A stretch of DNA of 64,000 nucleotides from JAICUY01 sp963716585 (GCA_963716585.1 CAVQTN010000002.1:434001-498000), one strand, 5' to 3'; numbered from the stretch's first letter, positions 45,631-54,005 are shown. A program made the numbers and translations. Notes: generated by a model from the letters alone, not told the origin.

Positions 45631-46136
45631 TCACCAAGGCCACCGGCCTGCATGTCAACGTCGGCGATCCATTGCCCTCCGTGGGCCTGCGAGCCACCGA
45701 CGGGTTCCTGCTCAACCTGCGCAGCTTCGTCGGCAAGCAGCCGGTGGTGTTCGTCTTCTTCGGCGCCCCGACCCTCGTCGGTGAAGCGCGCGAGGCCGGC
45801 GACGCGCTGGTGGATGCCCTCAAGCAGGCGCACCAGCGCCTGGCAAAGGCGGGCGTCGGCCTGGTCGGCATCACCTGCGACAACGAGCAGCAGCAGAACG
45901 AGTACGTCGAACAGCAAAGCCTGCCGTTCCTGCTGTTCAGCGACGAGCGCCGGTCGGCTGTCGAGCTGCTGGGAGTGCCCACCACCGTGAAGGGCGAGAA
46001 CTACAACGCCGTTCCCACGGCCATCGCGGTGGCCACCGACGGGACCGTCGTCGACGTCGTCGAGCATGCCACCCCGAAAGGGCTCATCGCGCGTCTCCTC
46101 GAGTCGATCGAGGAAGCCCACCCCCCGCAGCCGTAG
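45627..46136 (+). CDS. AhpC/TSA-like redoxin lacking the peroxidatic cysteine
   Basis: This 169-aa thioredoxin-fold protein has a peroxiredoxin layout (LPSVGLRATDGFLLNLRSF, then VVFVFFGAPTLVGEAREAG). Where peroxiredoxins carry the TxxC active site there is no Cys; the only Cys is in GITCDNEQQQ. A classical peroxidase role is therefore unlikely, and a chaperone, binding or regulatory role is possible. It starts inside the mutY stop, but TACAAT 6 nt before the ATG may give it its own leaderless promoter. Confidence 0.78.
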   Translation: MITKATGLHVNVGDPLPSVGLRATDGFLLNLRSFVGKQPVVFVFFGAPTLVGEAREAGDALVDALKQAHQRLAKAGVGLVGITCDNEQQQNEYVEQQSLPFLLFSDERRSAVELLGVPTTVKGENYNAVPTAIAVATDGTVVDVVEHATPKGLIARLLESIEEAHPPQP

Positions 46137-46140
46137 GCGG

Positions 46141-47166
46141 ATGCTGGCGGCCCGGCTGCCGGCCATCGGTCGGCCACTGGAGCTGATCGAGGTCCCGGTG
46201 CCCGAGCCACGCGGGACGGAGGTCCGCATCCGGGTCGCGGGCTGCGGCGTGTGTCGCAGCGACCTGTCCATCCTCGCCGGCGCCCAGCCGCGCGTGACGC
46301 CACCCCTCACGCTTGGGCACGAAATCTCCGGCTGGGTCGATGCGCTCGGCCCCGAGGCCCTGTCCACCCTGCCGCCCGGCGAGCCGGTGCTGGTGTTCGG
46401 CGGCTGGGGATGCGGCGCCTGTCGCCAGTGCCTGGCCGGTGCAGAGCAGCGCTGCCCGTCCGGTGCATCGCCGGGCTTTCAACGCGACGGCGGCTACGCC
46501 GAGTACCTGCTGGTGCCCGATGCGCGTCACCTCGTCCCCCTGCGCGGGCTGGATCCGGTCCGGTCCGCGCCCCTGGCGGACGCCGGCGTCACGCCCTTCC
46601 GCGCCGTGCGTCGGGCTCGCCCGTGGCTGGCGTCGTGCGCCCGCGTCCTGCTCATCGGCTTCGGCGCGCTGGGCCAGTTCGCCATCCAGTACCTCACCGG
46701 CTCCGGCGTGGTCGTCGCGGTCCGCGACCTCGACGTTCGCAAGCTCGAGCGCGCCCGCTCGTTCGGCGCGGTCGATGCGCTGGACCGGCCCGCGGACGTC
46801 GTCTTCGACTTCGTGGGGACCGATGAGACGCTGGCGGCGGCGGCCGACGCAGTGGCGCCCGGCGGACTCATCTCGCTCGTCGGCGAGGGTGGCGGACAGC
46901 TGCCGGTCAGCTTCGACTCGCCGCCGGTCGAGGCATGGCTGACGACGACCGCCTGGGGCTCAATGGACGACCTGCGCCAGGTCGTGGCGTTGGCGCCGGA
47001 TCTGCGCTGGGACGTCGAGGTGATGCCGCTGCGCGAGGTCGCGCGGGCGCTGGAGCGCCTCGCGGCTGGAGATGTCCGCGGCCGCATCGTTCTCGAGCCG
47101 GGCTCGCGCGATCAGCCGCCGAAGAGGCGCGACAGGAGACCGGGTGGTGCCTGGTGCTTCACGTAG
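46141..47166 (+). CDS. zinc-dependent alcohol dehydrogenase (MDR family)
   Basis: This 341-aa medium-chain dehydrogenase has catalytic zinc residues in GCGVCRSD and LTLGHEISG. The structural zinc lobe CGACRQCLAGAEQRC has four Cys, and the nucleotide fold is LLIGFGALGQFAIQY. The ATG at 46141 gives the family N-terminus. The last 55 bases overlap the convergent SseB gene end. The substrate is not identifiable; it resembles the alcohol/polyol dehydrogenase group. Confidence 0.88.
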   Translation: MLAARLPAIGRPLELIEVPVPEPRGTEVRIRVAGCGVCRSDLSILAGAQPRVTPPLTLGHEISGWVDALGPEALSTLPPGEPVLVFGGWGCGACRQCLAGAEQRCPSGASPGFQRDGGYAEYLLVPDARHLVPLRGLDPVRSAPLADAGVTPFRAVRRARPWLASCARVLLIGFGALGQFAIQYLTGSGVVVAVRDLDVRKLERARSFGAVDALDRPADVVFDFVGTDETLAAAADAVAPGGLISLVGEGGGQLPVSFDSPPVEAWLTTTAWGSMDDLRQVVALAPDLRWDVEVMPLREVARALERLAAGDVRGRIVLEPGSRDQPPKRRDRRPGGAWCFT

Positions 47167-47831
47167 AACGGCGCCGCGATTTGGTTGTAGGCATCGTGCA
47201 GCGACGGCGCGCGCAGGTCGGTGACCGCCAGCTCGCGCCGCGAGCCGAGATGCTCGTTGGCGACGGCATGCAGCTTGTTGCGGACCTCGTCGAAATCGAC
47301 GAGCTCGGCGGCCGGATGCAGGCGAATCCCAACCGTCCAGGCCATGGCGGCTCGCAGCAGCCAGGCGCGCTCGACCTGCGGCAGCTCGCGGAGTGCCTGG
47401 CGCAGCTGCTCGCCGAATGGCTCCGGGATGTCACCTGGCGGCTCGAGTGCAGGGATGTCACCCAGGGGCTGCCTGGCCCGCATTGCCTCGGGTGAGGTGG
47501 GGTCGATCCCCGCGGCCAGGAACGGCAGGACGCCGCGCGGGATATCGAGCTGGGCGGGGCTGCCCGGGTCGATGACGACCCGCTCCGCGGCGTTGTCGGC
47601 GCGCTCGAACAGGTCGCGTGCCGGCAGCTCGACGTGATCGCTGCCCGGCGGCCCGAACTCGGCGAAGAGCTCGGGCGAGGTGTAGGCCGCCAGGAAGCTG
47701 CCCTCTGCGTCGTTGCCGTGGCGCAGGCCGTCGGTTGGCACACGATCCGGGTCCGGCGACTCGCCGGACGAGGTCCGGATGGGCACGATGAGGCGCTGTG
47801 CCATCAGATCGCCGAGCGGCCGATCACGCAT
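47112..47831 (-). CDS. SseB-family protein
   Basis: This 239-aa protein has an N-terminal SseB domain (SFLAAYTSPELFAEFGPPG and RVVIDPGSPAQLDIPRG). The second half is alpha-helical, and the protein ends PPGLLSRLFGG. SseB-domain proteins are cytosolic, of poorly known function and common in actinobacteria. The ATG at 47831 overlaps the gltX stop by 8 nt; an alternative start at 47804 is possible. It overlaps the alcohol dehydrogenase end by 55 bp on the opposite strand. Confidence 0.75.
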   Translation of the reverse strand: MRDRPLGDLMAQRLIVPIRTSSGESPDPDRVPTDGLRHGNDAEGSFLAAYTSPELFAEFGPPGSDHVELPARDLFERADNAAERVVIDPGSPAQLDIPRGVLPFLAAGIDPTSPEAMRARQPLGDIPALEPPGDIPEPFGEQLRQALRELPQVERAWLLRAAMAWTVGIRLHPAAELVDFDEVRNKLHAVANEHLGSRRELAVTDLRAPSLHDAYNQIAAPFYVKHQAPPGLLSRLFGG

Positions 47832-49317
47832 GGTGGGGCAGCTTCGCGAGCGCAACGTCGATGCGCGCCATTGAGCGCTCGCGGCCCAGAAGCTCCATCG
47901 AGCCGAAGAGCGGCGGCGACACGGTCCTGCCGGTGATTGCCACGCGCAACGGCTTGAAGAGGTCACCCGGCTTCCAGCTCAGCCGCTCGGCCGTCGCGCG
48001 GCAGCGGGGCTCCAGGACATCGGCAGACCAGTCGCCATCGGCCAGCTGCGAGAGGTCGGCCCGCACGACCGAGACGGCCGACGCGACCTCGTCAGCATTG
48101 CGTTGCTTCGGAAGCAGCAGCTCGGCGTCGTACCACGACGCGATGGCGTCATCGGTCTGGAACAGGAAGTCGGCCAGCTCGCCGATGTCCCCGAGTCGCA
48201 CCAGCCGTTCCTTGACGAGCGGGGCGAGCCGCAGGACCGTTCCATCGCTGGCAGCGTCGGGCAGGTACGGGCGCAGGCGCAGGGCCAGCTGCGCATCGGT
48301 CAGCGAGCGGATGTAGACGCCGTTCAGGTGGTCCAACCGGTCGATGTCGAAAATCGCTCCGCCCTTGTGCACCTTGGCGAGCTCGAATCGGGCGCTGAGC
48401 TCCTCCAGGCTGAAGATCTCCTCCTCCGTTCCCGGCGACCAGCCCAGGAACGCCAGGAAGTTGACGAGCGCTTCCGGCAGGTAGCCCTGCTCGCGATACG
48501 ACTGCATGGAGGTCTGGCTCTTGCGCTTGCTCATCTTGGTCCGATCCGGGTTGAGGATCAGCGGGATGTGCGCGAAGCGCGGCAGCTCGTAGCCGAGCGC
48601 CCGGTAGAGCGCGATCTGTTTCGGGGTGTTGCTGATGTGATCCTCCCCACGGATCACGTCGGTCATCCGCATGGCGGCGTCGTCGATCACCGCGGTGAAG
48701 TTGTAGAGCGGGCTGCCGTCGGCACGCACGATCACGAAGTCACCCAGGAGAGCGTTGTCGAACTCGACCTCGCCGCGCACCTCGTCATCCCAGCGCACCA
48801 GCTCCGGCTTGACGATGAAGCGAATGGCTCCAGGCCGACGTTCGGCTTCGAACGCGGCGCGCTCTGCTGGAGCCAGCTCGCGGCAGCGCCCGTTGTAGCG
48901 CGGCGGTTCGTGGTTGCGCTCCTGCTCGCGTCGGACGGCGTCAAGCTCGGCGGCCGTGCAGTAGCAACGATACGCGAGCCCGCCCTCGAGCAGCCGCTGC
49001 GCCTCCGCGGCGTACCGCTCCAGGCGCTGGCTCTGGCGGTAGGGTCCCAGCGGACCGATCTCCTCACCGGCGGCAACCTGTGGCCCCTCGTCCCAAGTGA
49101 TGCCGAGCCAATGCAGGCCGTCGATGATGTCCCGCTCGAACTCGACGGTGCTGCGCGCCACATCCGTGTCCTCGATGCGCAGCACGAAGGTCCCATTGGC
49201 GTGGCGCGCGGTCAGAAAGTTGTAGAGGCTCGTCCTGGCCGTGCCGATGTGCAGCGGCCCGGTGGGACTGGGCGCCATGCGCACCCGCAGCTCACGATCG
49301 GCGTTCTGAGCGACCAT
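47824..49317 (-). CDS. glutamyl-tRNA synthetase
   Basis: This 497-aa class I aminoacyl-tRNA synthetase has the HIGH motif in APSPTGPLHIGTARTSLY (about 16-32), a CYCTAAELD zinc-region remnant, and the KMSKS motif in RTKMSKRKS (about 253). A C-terminal anticodon-binding domain completes the normal length. TAGGCT (49324-49329) lies 6 nt upstream of the ATG, which points to a leaderless mRNA. Whether it is discriminating or also charges tRNA-Gln cannot be seen; no GatCAB is in the window. Confidence 0.95.
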   Translation of the reverse strand: MVAQNADRELRVRMAPSPTGPLHIGTARTSLYNFLTARHANGTFVLRIEDTDVARSTVEFERDIIDGLHWLGITWDEGPQVAAGEEIGPLGPYRQSQRLERYAAEAQRLLEGGLAYRCYCTAAELDAVRREQERNHEPPRYNGRCRELAPAERAAFEAERRPGAIRFIVKPELVRWDDEVRGEVEFDNALLGDFVIVRADGSPLYNFTAVIDDAAMRMTDVIRGEDHISNTPKQIALYRALGYELPRFAHIPLILNPDRTKMSKRKSQTSMQSYREQGYLPEALVNFLAFLGWSPGTEEEIFSLEELSARFELAKVHKGGAIFDIDRLDHLNGVYIRSLTDAQLALRLRPYLPDAASDGTVLRLAPLVKERLVRLGDIGELADFLFQTDDAIASWYDAELLLPKQRNADEVASAVSVVRADLSQLADGDWSADVLEPRCRATAERLSWKPGDLFKPLRVAITGRTVSPPLFGSMELLGRERSMARIDVALAKLPHHA

Positions 49318-49437
49318 CCTGCAAGCCTAGCAGGGGACCTCCTCAGCCGGGAATCACCCGATTGGGCGACCGCTGGCCCGCGGCCTGCAGGAGGCCTGGG
49401 CCTCAAAAGGCAGTACCGCGCGAGGAGTGCAGATCAG

Positions 49438-49737
49438 ATGGCAGAGACGACCTGGAAACCGCGAACCCAGCACGGCGAGCTTGATGCCGACGACCGCGAC
49501 AAGCTGCCGGACAGCGCATTCGCATTTCCCAAGGACCGCAAGGAACCGTTGACCGATGCGAGCCACGTGCAGAACGCGCTGGCCCGCTTCGACCAGGTGC
49601 AGGACGTATCGGACGCCGATCGCGAGCAGGCCTTCGCCAACATCAAGAAGGCGGCCCGGCACTACGGGGTCGACGTCGCCGAGGAGAGCTGGAAGGACCT
49701 CGGAACGAAGCCGCACGGCGACAATCCGTCGCACTGA
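49438..49737 (+). CDS. DUF6582-like small acidic protein
   Basis: This 99-aa soluble protein has the segments DKLPDSAFAFPKDRKEPLTD, SHVQNALARFDQV and AFANIKKAARHYGV. These resemble the DUF6582 family, seen alone or at the end of phage-type proteins. The ATG follows GAGGAG at 11 nt. There are no neighbours of related function. Its role is unknown. Confidence 0.72.
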   Translation: MAETTWKPRTQHGELDADDRDKLPDSAFAFPKDRKEPLTDASHVQNALARFDQVQDVSDADREQAFANIKKAARHYGVDVAEESWKDLGTKPHGDNPSH

Positions 49738-49774
49738 GGCGCCCCGGGCGACCTGATTCGCCCACAATCGCAGG

Positions 49775-50509
49775 GTGTTCCTGACCGGCACCCTGCTCAA
49801 CGTCGCGACCGTGCTGATCGGCACGACGGTTGGCCTGCTGGTCGGCGCGCGCATGCCGGGACAGCTCCAGCGCAGCCTGACCAGCGGGCTCGGCCTCTTC
49901 ACGCTGGTGATCGGTCTGGCGATGGCGCTCAAGGTCTTCACCGACCCGATCGTGCATCCCGGGGACGAGCTGGCGGTCCTCGGCGCGCTGCTGCTCGGCG
50001 TGGCCATCGGCGAGCTGCTGCGCCTCTCCGACAAGCTCGATGCGCTGGGCGACTGGTTTCAGCGCCGCCTCGCGCGCGGCTCCCAGCCGAGTCGCGTCAG
50101 CGAGGCATTCGTCACTGCCAGCCTGGTCTTCTGCGTCGGGCCGCTGACCATTCTTGGCTCCCTCGAGAACGGCCTGAACGGCGATGTGACGTTGCTGGCC
50201 ATCAAGTCACTGCTTGACGGCGTGGCCAGCATCGCATTCGCCGCGGCGCTGGGGCCCGGGGTCTACCTCTCGGCCCTCACGGTGCTCGTGGTGCAGGGCG
50301 GAATCGCGGCGTTCGCGTTCCTGCTGCGCGACGTCATGGACCCCCGCACGGTGCTGGCCGTCAGCGCCGTCGGCGGCCTGATCCTGTTGGCCGTCGGGCT
50401 GCGACTGCTGGAGATCAAGTCGCTGCGCATCGCCAACTTCCTGCCGGGCCTCCTCCTGGCGCCATTCCTGATCCGCCTTGCCGAGCTGGTGCGCGGCGCA
50501 GTCGGCTGA
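49775..50509 (+). CDS. DUF554 family membrane protein
   Basis: This 244-aa protein has about seven hydrophobic segments and a DUF554 pattern: GTLLNVATVLIGTTVGLLVG at the N-terminus and SLVFCVGPLTILGSLENGLNG in the middle. The start is GTG at 49775. The family may transport a small solute, but this is unproven. It ends 10 bp from the convergent asparaginase gene. Confidence 0.85.
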   Translation: MFLTGTLLNVATVLIGTTVGLLVGARMPGQLQRSLTSGLGLFTLVIGLAMALKVFTDPIVHPGDELAVLGALLLGVAIGELLRLSDKLDALGDWFQRRLARGSQPSRVSEAFVTASLVFCVGPLTILGSLENGLNGDVTLLAIKSLLDGVASIAFAAALGPGVYLSALTVLVVQGGIAAFAFLLRDVMDPRTVLAVSAVGGLILLAVGLRLLEIKSLRIANFLPGLLLAPFLIRLAELVRGAVG

Positions 50510-50519
50510 GTAGCGAGGA

Positions 50520-51602
50520 TCAGCCGGAAAGGCGGAATGCCGCGCGCACCTCGCCGGCGATCGCGCCGCGCGGGTCGCGGATGACGGGCGCGGCGTACTC
50601 GGTCAGCTGATCGACCGATGCGGCCGCCAGGCAGCCGAGCTGGCTCAGCGCGGCGCAGGTGGCGACGTTGCGCGCCCGCTGCGCGGCGTCCCCGTCCTCG
50701 ATCTTCAACGCCAGCCCGCGCGCCGGCTGTGACGCGGCGCCCCGGCCGCTGCCGCCTCGGACGTCCATCAGCCCCAGCGCCTGGACGCCCTCCGCCCCGC
50801 CCTTGGCGACCAGGCGGCCCGGTTCGGCGCGCATCAGCGCCGTGTCCAGACGACGCCGCTCACCGGCCACCAGGATCGGGTGAGCCATCATCGCGTTCCC
50901 GATCCGAGCCAGCGCGCTGGACAGCGCGGTGTCGCGCAGCACGCTCGGATCCGCCAGTCGGGCGAACCCCAGCGCCAGTGCGCGCAATGGCATGCCGAAG
51001 CACACGACGCCGCAGTTGTCGGTCGCGGTCACGATCTGCGCCTCGGCGATGCCGGTCACCGCGGCGACCGCGGACAGCGCGGCGCGCTGTACCGGGTGAT
51101 CCGGCGCCCAGTACGTCTCGAGCGGCGCTCCCAGCGCCTTGGCGAAGAGCAGCATGCCGGTGTGCTTTCCGCTGCAATTGTGGCGCAGGGCGGTCGGCTC
51201 CTCACCGTCGCGCGCGAGCCGACGTGCGGTTTCGATGTCGAACGGGACCTGGGTCCCGCATTGCAGCGCCGATTGGGTCAGCCCGGCGTCACGCAGGATG
51301 GCCTGCACCAGGCGCACGTGGCGATCCTCACCGGAATGCGACGAAGCCATGATGGCCAGCGCCTCGTCGCCAAGCCCGTACGAATCAAAGAGCCCCGACG
51401 CCACGAACGCCGCCAGTTGGAATGGCTTCGCGCTGGAGCGCAGGTAGATGAGCTGGTCGGGGTCGCCCACGCTCGCCAGCAGCGTGCCATCGGACGCGAC
51501 GACTGCCACCGACCCGCGATGGCGCGACTCGACGTGCTCGCCGCGCGAGACTTCGACCAGGACCGGCGGGGCTGGACCTCGGCGCGCGCGACTGACTGCC
51601 AC
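50520..51602 (-). CDS. asparaginase (Asparaginase_II family)
   Basis: This 360-aa protein is of the PF06089 group, distinct from E. coli type I/II enzymes. Conserved blocks are YLRSSAKPFQLAAFVASG, ASSHSGE and RHNCSGKHTGML, the last carrying the Ser-Lys and Cys residues typical of the family. It would release aspartate and ammonia from asparagine. The frame is open well upstream into the bactofilin gene; the GTG at 51602 fits the family N-terminus (VLVEVSRGEHVES) but lacks ideal ribosome-binding spacing. Confidence 0.84.
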   Translation of the reverse strand: MAVSRARRGPAPPVLVEVSRGEHVESRHRGSVAVVASDGTLLASVGDPDQLIYLRSSAKPFQLAAFVASGLFDSYGLGDEALAIMASSHSGEDRHVRLVQAILRDAGLTQSALQCGTQVPFDIETARRLARDGEEPTALRHNCSGKHTGMLLFAKALGAPLETYWAPDHPVQRAALSAVAAVTGIAEAQIVTATDNCGVVCFGMPLRALALGFARLADPSVLRDTALSSALARIGNAMMAHPILVAGERRRLDTALMRAEPGRLVAKGGAEGVQALGLMDVRGGSGRGAASQPARGLALKIEDGDAAQRARNVATCAALSQLGCLAAASVDQLTEYAAPVIRDPRGAIAGEVRAAFRLSG

Positions 51603-51655
51603 CGCCTCCGCCGTGCCGTCGATGAACTGCTGGCTTACCGAACGTTCAGCGTGAC

Positions 51656-52318
51656 CTACTGGCCGCTGCCGCCGCCCTGGCGTTCGCCGGCCGACGCGGC
51701 CGCCTCCCGGTCCTGCTTGCTGAAGATGCTCGCCTGCGATCCGCCTGCCGCCTGCGCGCCCGCACCGGCGCCGGGACCGGTCGGCTGGCTGCCGCCCTTC
51801 GGCTGTGGTTGCGACGATCCCTGCGACGGCGGCGTGGGTGCCGGCCGTGCCGCATCGCGGGTCATCGTCACCGAGCCCTCCCAGTGCGCGCCCTCCTTGA
51901 CGACGAGCACCTGGGTCTTGACGCCACCCTTGACGCGTCCGGTCGACCCGATCTCGAAGCGCCCGCCGCAGTCGACGTCGCCCTCGTAGTCGCCATTGAT
52001 GATGACGTTGTGCGCCTTGATGGCACTCCGCACGCGGGCCTGCGGGCTGATGATCAGGGTGCCCTGGCACTCGATCTCGCCCTGTGCTTCGCCCTCGATG
52101 CGCAGGTCACGGTCGCTGACGTACTTGCCGTTGAAGCGGGCATGCGGATCTATCACGCTCTCGTTGCCCGCGCCGCCCTCGGTGCGGCGAAAGGTGGAGT
52201 CGCTGGGTGAAGGCGTCACATCGACCTCACTGCTGAGACTGTCCGGATACAGGTTGCCGACAACGTCCTCTCGCGACAGGGCGTCCGGCTTCTGGTCACG
52301 CTTCGATCCGAAGACCAT
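51656..52318 (-). CDS. bactofilin (polymer-forming cytoskeletal protein)
   Basis: This 220-aa protein has a central bactofilin beta-helix (about 60-150) with regular turns such as DRDLRIEGEAQGEIECQGT, AHNVIINGDYEGDVDCGG and RVKGGVKTQVLVV. It is flanked by unstructured ends; the C-terminal tail is rich in Pro, Gly and Gln. Bactofilins polymerise on the inner membrane face and organise shape or division factors. AGGAGGT lies 9 nt before the ATG. Confidence 0.9.
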   Translation of the reverse strand: MVFGSKRDQKPDALSREDVVGNLYPDSLSSEVDVTPSPSDSTFRRTEGGAGNESVIDPHARFNGKYVSDRDLRIEGEAQGEIECQGTLIISPQARVRSAIKAHNVIINGDYEGDVDCGGRFEIGSTGRVKGGVKTQVLVVKEGAHWEGSVTMTRDAARPAPTPPSQGSSQPQPKGGSQPTGPGAGAGAQAAGGSQASIFSKQDREAAASAGERQGGGSGQ

Positions 52319-52457
52319 GGCTGGGGTACCTCCTCTGCGACGGCCTGGCTGCGGCTCGTTGCGGGTGCTCGTGCAGGACCGATAGCGTACAGCACCCACC
52401 AAGGCCCGGGGTGACGGTGGCTCCGCACGGGCTGCACAACGCCTAGAATCGCGACCG

Positions 52458-53187
52458 ATGGCAGCCGCCTCGCTCCCGCCCAGCGTCCACGTGTCGAGCC
52501 ACCCGCTGATGGCCCACAAGCTGTCGTTGCTGCGCGACAAGTCGACCGAGCCGAAGAAGTTCCGCGAGCTGGTCCGCGAGCTGTCGTGGCTGCTCGGCTA
52601 CGAGGCCATGGCCGACCTTGCGACGCGGCCGATCGACGGTCGAGACGCCGCTGGAGACGATGGCCGGCGCCGAGCTCGAGCCGAAGATCGGCCTGGTGCC
52701 GGTGCTGCGCGCCGGCCTCGGCATGGTCGACGCCATGCTCGAGCTGATGCCGAGCGCCGAGGTGTGGCACATCGGCCTGTACCGCGATGAGCGGACACTG
52801 AAGCCGGTCGAGTACTACAACAAGCTGCCTGACGCGGCGACCGTCCAGGTCTGCCTGATCCTGGACCCCATGCTGGCCACCGGCGGCTCATCGGCCGCGA
52901 CGGTCGACATCCTCAAGGCCTGGGGAGCGGCGCGCATCAAGCAGGTCAGCCTCATCGCAGCGCCGGAGGGTGTCGCCACCCTGTCAGGCGCTCACCCTGA
53001 CGTCGAGATCCACGTGGGCGCGGTCGACTCGCACCTCAACGAGCGCGGATACATCGTCCCGGGGCTGGGCGATGCCGGCGACCGCCAGTTCGGCACGTTC
53101 GCCGGGCCGGGCTCCGAGCCGGGCCACGCCGACGACGAGACTGCCGAGATCGTCCGCCGCCTGCAGCGCGACCTCACCGCCGGCTGA
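52458..53187 (+). CDS. uracil phosphoribosyltransferase, one frameshift
   Basis: This pyrimidine salvage enzyme converts uracil and PRPP to UMP. N-terminal VHVSSHPLMAHKLSLLRDK, LVPVLRAGLGMVDAMLEL and the PRPP-binding LILDPMLATGGSS are all present. After ATRPID (52640) one extra G shifts the frame; VETPLETMAGAELEPKIG follows in the next frame. The corrected protein is about 242 aa, with about 25 residues beyond the usual end (YIVPGLGDAGDRQFGT). TAGAAT (52444-52449) is 8 nt before the ATG and no Shine-Dalgarno is seen, so it is probably leaderless. Confidence 0.86.
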
Positions 53188-53353
53188 CCTGCGGCCCGCG
53201 CGGGACAACGAAACGCCCCGAAGGAACCGCGCCCGGGCCGTTGATGCAATCTCTGGCGCCGTTTGCTGCCCCTTCGGGACGACCACAGGTTAGCCCGCCC
53301 CGCGACGCCACCGCAATCCCCCTTATCCCCCAACTTCGGATCGCTTCGGAGAG

Positions 53354-53383
53354 TTATCCACAGCTCGTCCCCAATGTGGACAA
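53354..53383. promoter_or_regulatory. pair of DnaA-box-like sites
   Basis: TTATCCACA (53354-53362, + strand) exactly fits the DnaA-box consensus. TTGTCCACA (reverse complement of 53375-53383) is the variant used by actinobacteria. They are inverted and 12 bp apart, in the 223-bp gap between upp and arsC. A near-match TTATCCCCC lies at about 53325. No dnaA/dnaN or long AT-rich tract is present, so a full oriC is unlikely. DnaA titration or regulation is possible. Confidence 0.45.
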
Positions 53384-53410
53384 ACGTTCGCATTACGGTG
53401 AGCGGCTACG

Positions 53411-53836
53411 ATGAGCGGCATGGCGGCCAGACAACGCGTCCTGTTCGTATGCCTGCACAACAGTGCGCGATCGCAGATGGCCGAGGGCATGCTGCGCGCC
53501 TGGGCCCCAGATCGATTCGAGGTCCGCAGCGCCGGAACCGAGGCTCGAGGCGTGCGCCCCGAGGCGATCGCGGTGATGGCCGAGATCGGGATCAACATCG
53601 CCGAACATCAGAGCAAGACGATCGAACGCTTCGTCGGGGAGCGCTGGGACCATCTCATCACCGTCTGCGACGAATCGGTCGAGGCCTGTCCCCACGTTCC
53701 GGGCGCGGTCGCCACCGAGCATTGGCAATTCAACGATCCGTCGGCGGCGCCGGGCGACGAAGCCGCACGGCTGGTCGCCTTCCGCCGGGTTCGCAACGAG
53801 ATCGCAGCCCGGGTCCGCGCCTTCACCGAACGCTAG
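53411..53836 (+). CDS. arsenate reductase (ArsC, low-MW phosphatase type)
   Basis: This 141-aa thioredoxin-coupled arsenate reductase has a P-loop FVCLHNSARSQMAEG holding the nucleophile Cys of CX5R. A second Cys in TVCDESVEACP fits the redox cascade cysteines of this class. The last part, with HWQFNDPSAAPG, matches the family. It lies upstream of arsR, separated by a terminator hairpin and a Cys-rich micropeptide gene on the other strand. No arsenite efflux pump is in the window. Confidence 0.9.
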   Translation: MSGMAARQRVLFVCLHNSARSQMAEGMLRAWAPDRFEVRSAGTEARGVRPEAIAVMAEIGINIAEHQSKTIERFVGERWDHLITVCDESVEACPHVPGAVATEHWQFNDPSAAPGDEAARLVAFRRVRNEIAARVRAFTER

Positions 53837-53837
53837 A

Positions 53838-53874
53838 CGTCGCCGGCCCGAGCACTGCCCAGCGGCCGGCGACG
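53838..53874. terminator. bidirectional hairpin between arsC and the Cys-rich peptide
   Basis: CGTCGCCGGCC (53838-53848) and GGCCGGCGACG (53864-53874) form a perfect 11-bp stem with a 15-nt loop. It begins 2 nt after the arsC stop and ends 8 nt before the stop of the 15-aa Cys-rich ORF on the other strand, so it fits two convergent transcripts. Confidence 0.65.
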
Positions 53875-53881
53875 GCGAGGA

Positions 53882-53929
53882 TCAGCAGCAGTCAGGGCAG
53901 CAGTCGCCGCAGTCGCAGTCAGCGCGCAT
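53882..53929 (-). CDS. 15-aa cysteine-rich peptide in the arsenic locus
   Basis: The ORF encodes MRADCDCGDCCPDCC: six Cys and four Asp in fifteen residues. A near-perfect Shine-Dalgarno (AAAGGAGGTGA, 53935-53945) lies 5 nt before the ATG. A promoter-like pair (TTGCAT / TATATT, 16-bp spacer) and ATCGAT operator-like sites lie upstream, divergent from arsR. A strong hairpin follows the stop. It is therefore a complete mini transcription unit. CDCGDCCPDCC could chelate As(III) or soft metals like a metallothionein or phytochelatin. A cysteine-sensing leader role is less likely because no gene lies downstream on this strand. I know no named family. Confidence 0.65.
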   Translation of the reverse strand: MRADCDCGDCCPDCC

Positions 53930-53956
53930 CGGTCTCACCTCCTTTCCGGCACTACA

Positions 53957-53998
53957 TATCGATGTCTGTCAATATAGGCCGATATCGATATAATGCAA
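53957..53998. promoter_or_regulatory. divergent ars promoters with ATCGAT operator-like sites
   Basis: For arsR (+), a perfect -10 TATAAT (53989-53994) lies 11 nt before the ATG, with CTGTCA at 53966-53971 as a weak -35 at 17 bp. For the Cys-rich peptide (-), TTGCAT (rc of 53993-53998) and TATATT (rc of 53971-53976) are 16 bp apart. Two ATCGAT palindromes, in ACATATCGATGT (from about 53954) and GATATCGATATA (53981-53992), overlap these promoters. They resemble ArsR operators, so ArsR could repress both directions. Confidence 0.6.
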
Positions 53999-54005
53999 GG
54001 CATTC

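Noticed and set aside
53218..53280. CCCGAAGG ... CCTTCGGG inverted repeat after upp as a terminator
   Set aside because: The loop would be over 40 nt with only an 8-bp stem and no T-run, so it is too weak to claim.
53354..53383. Chromosomal replication origin
   Set aside because: Only two or three boxes, no long AT-rich unwinding tract, and no dnaA, dnaN, rpmH or gidA-type neighbours.
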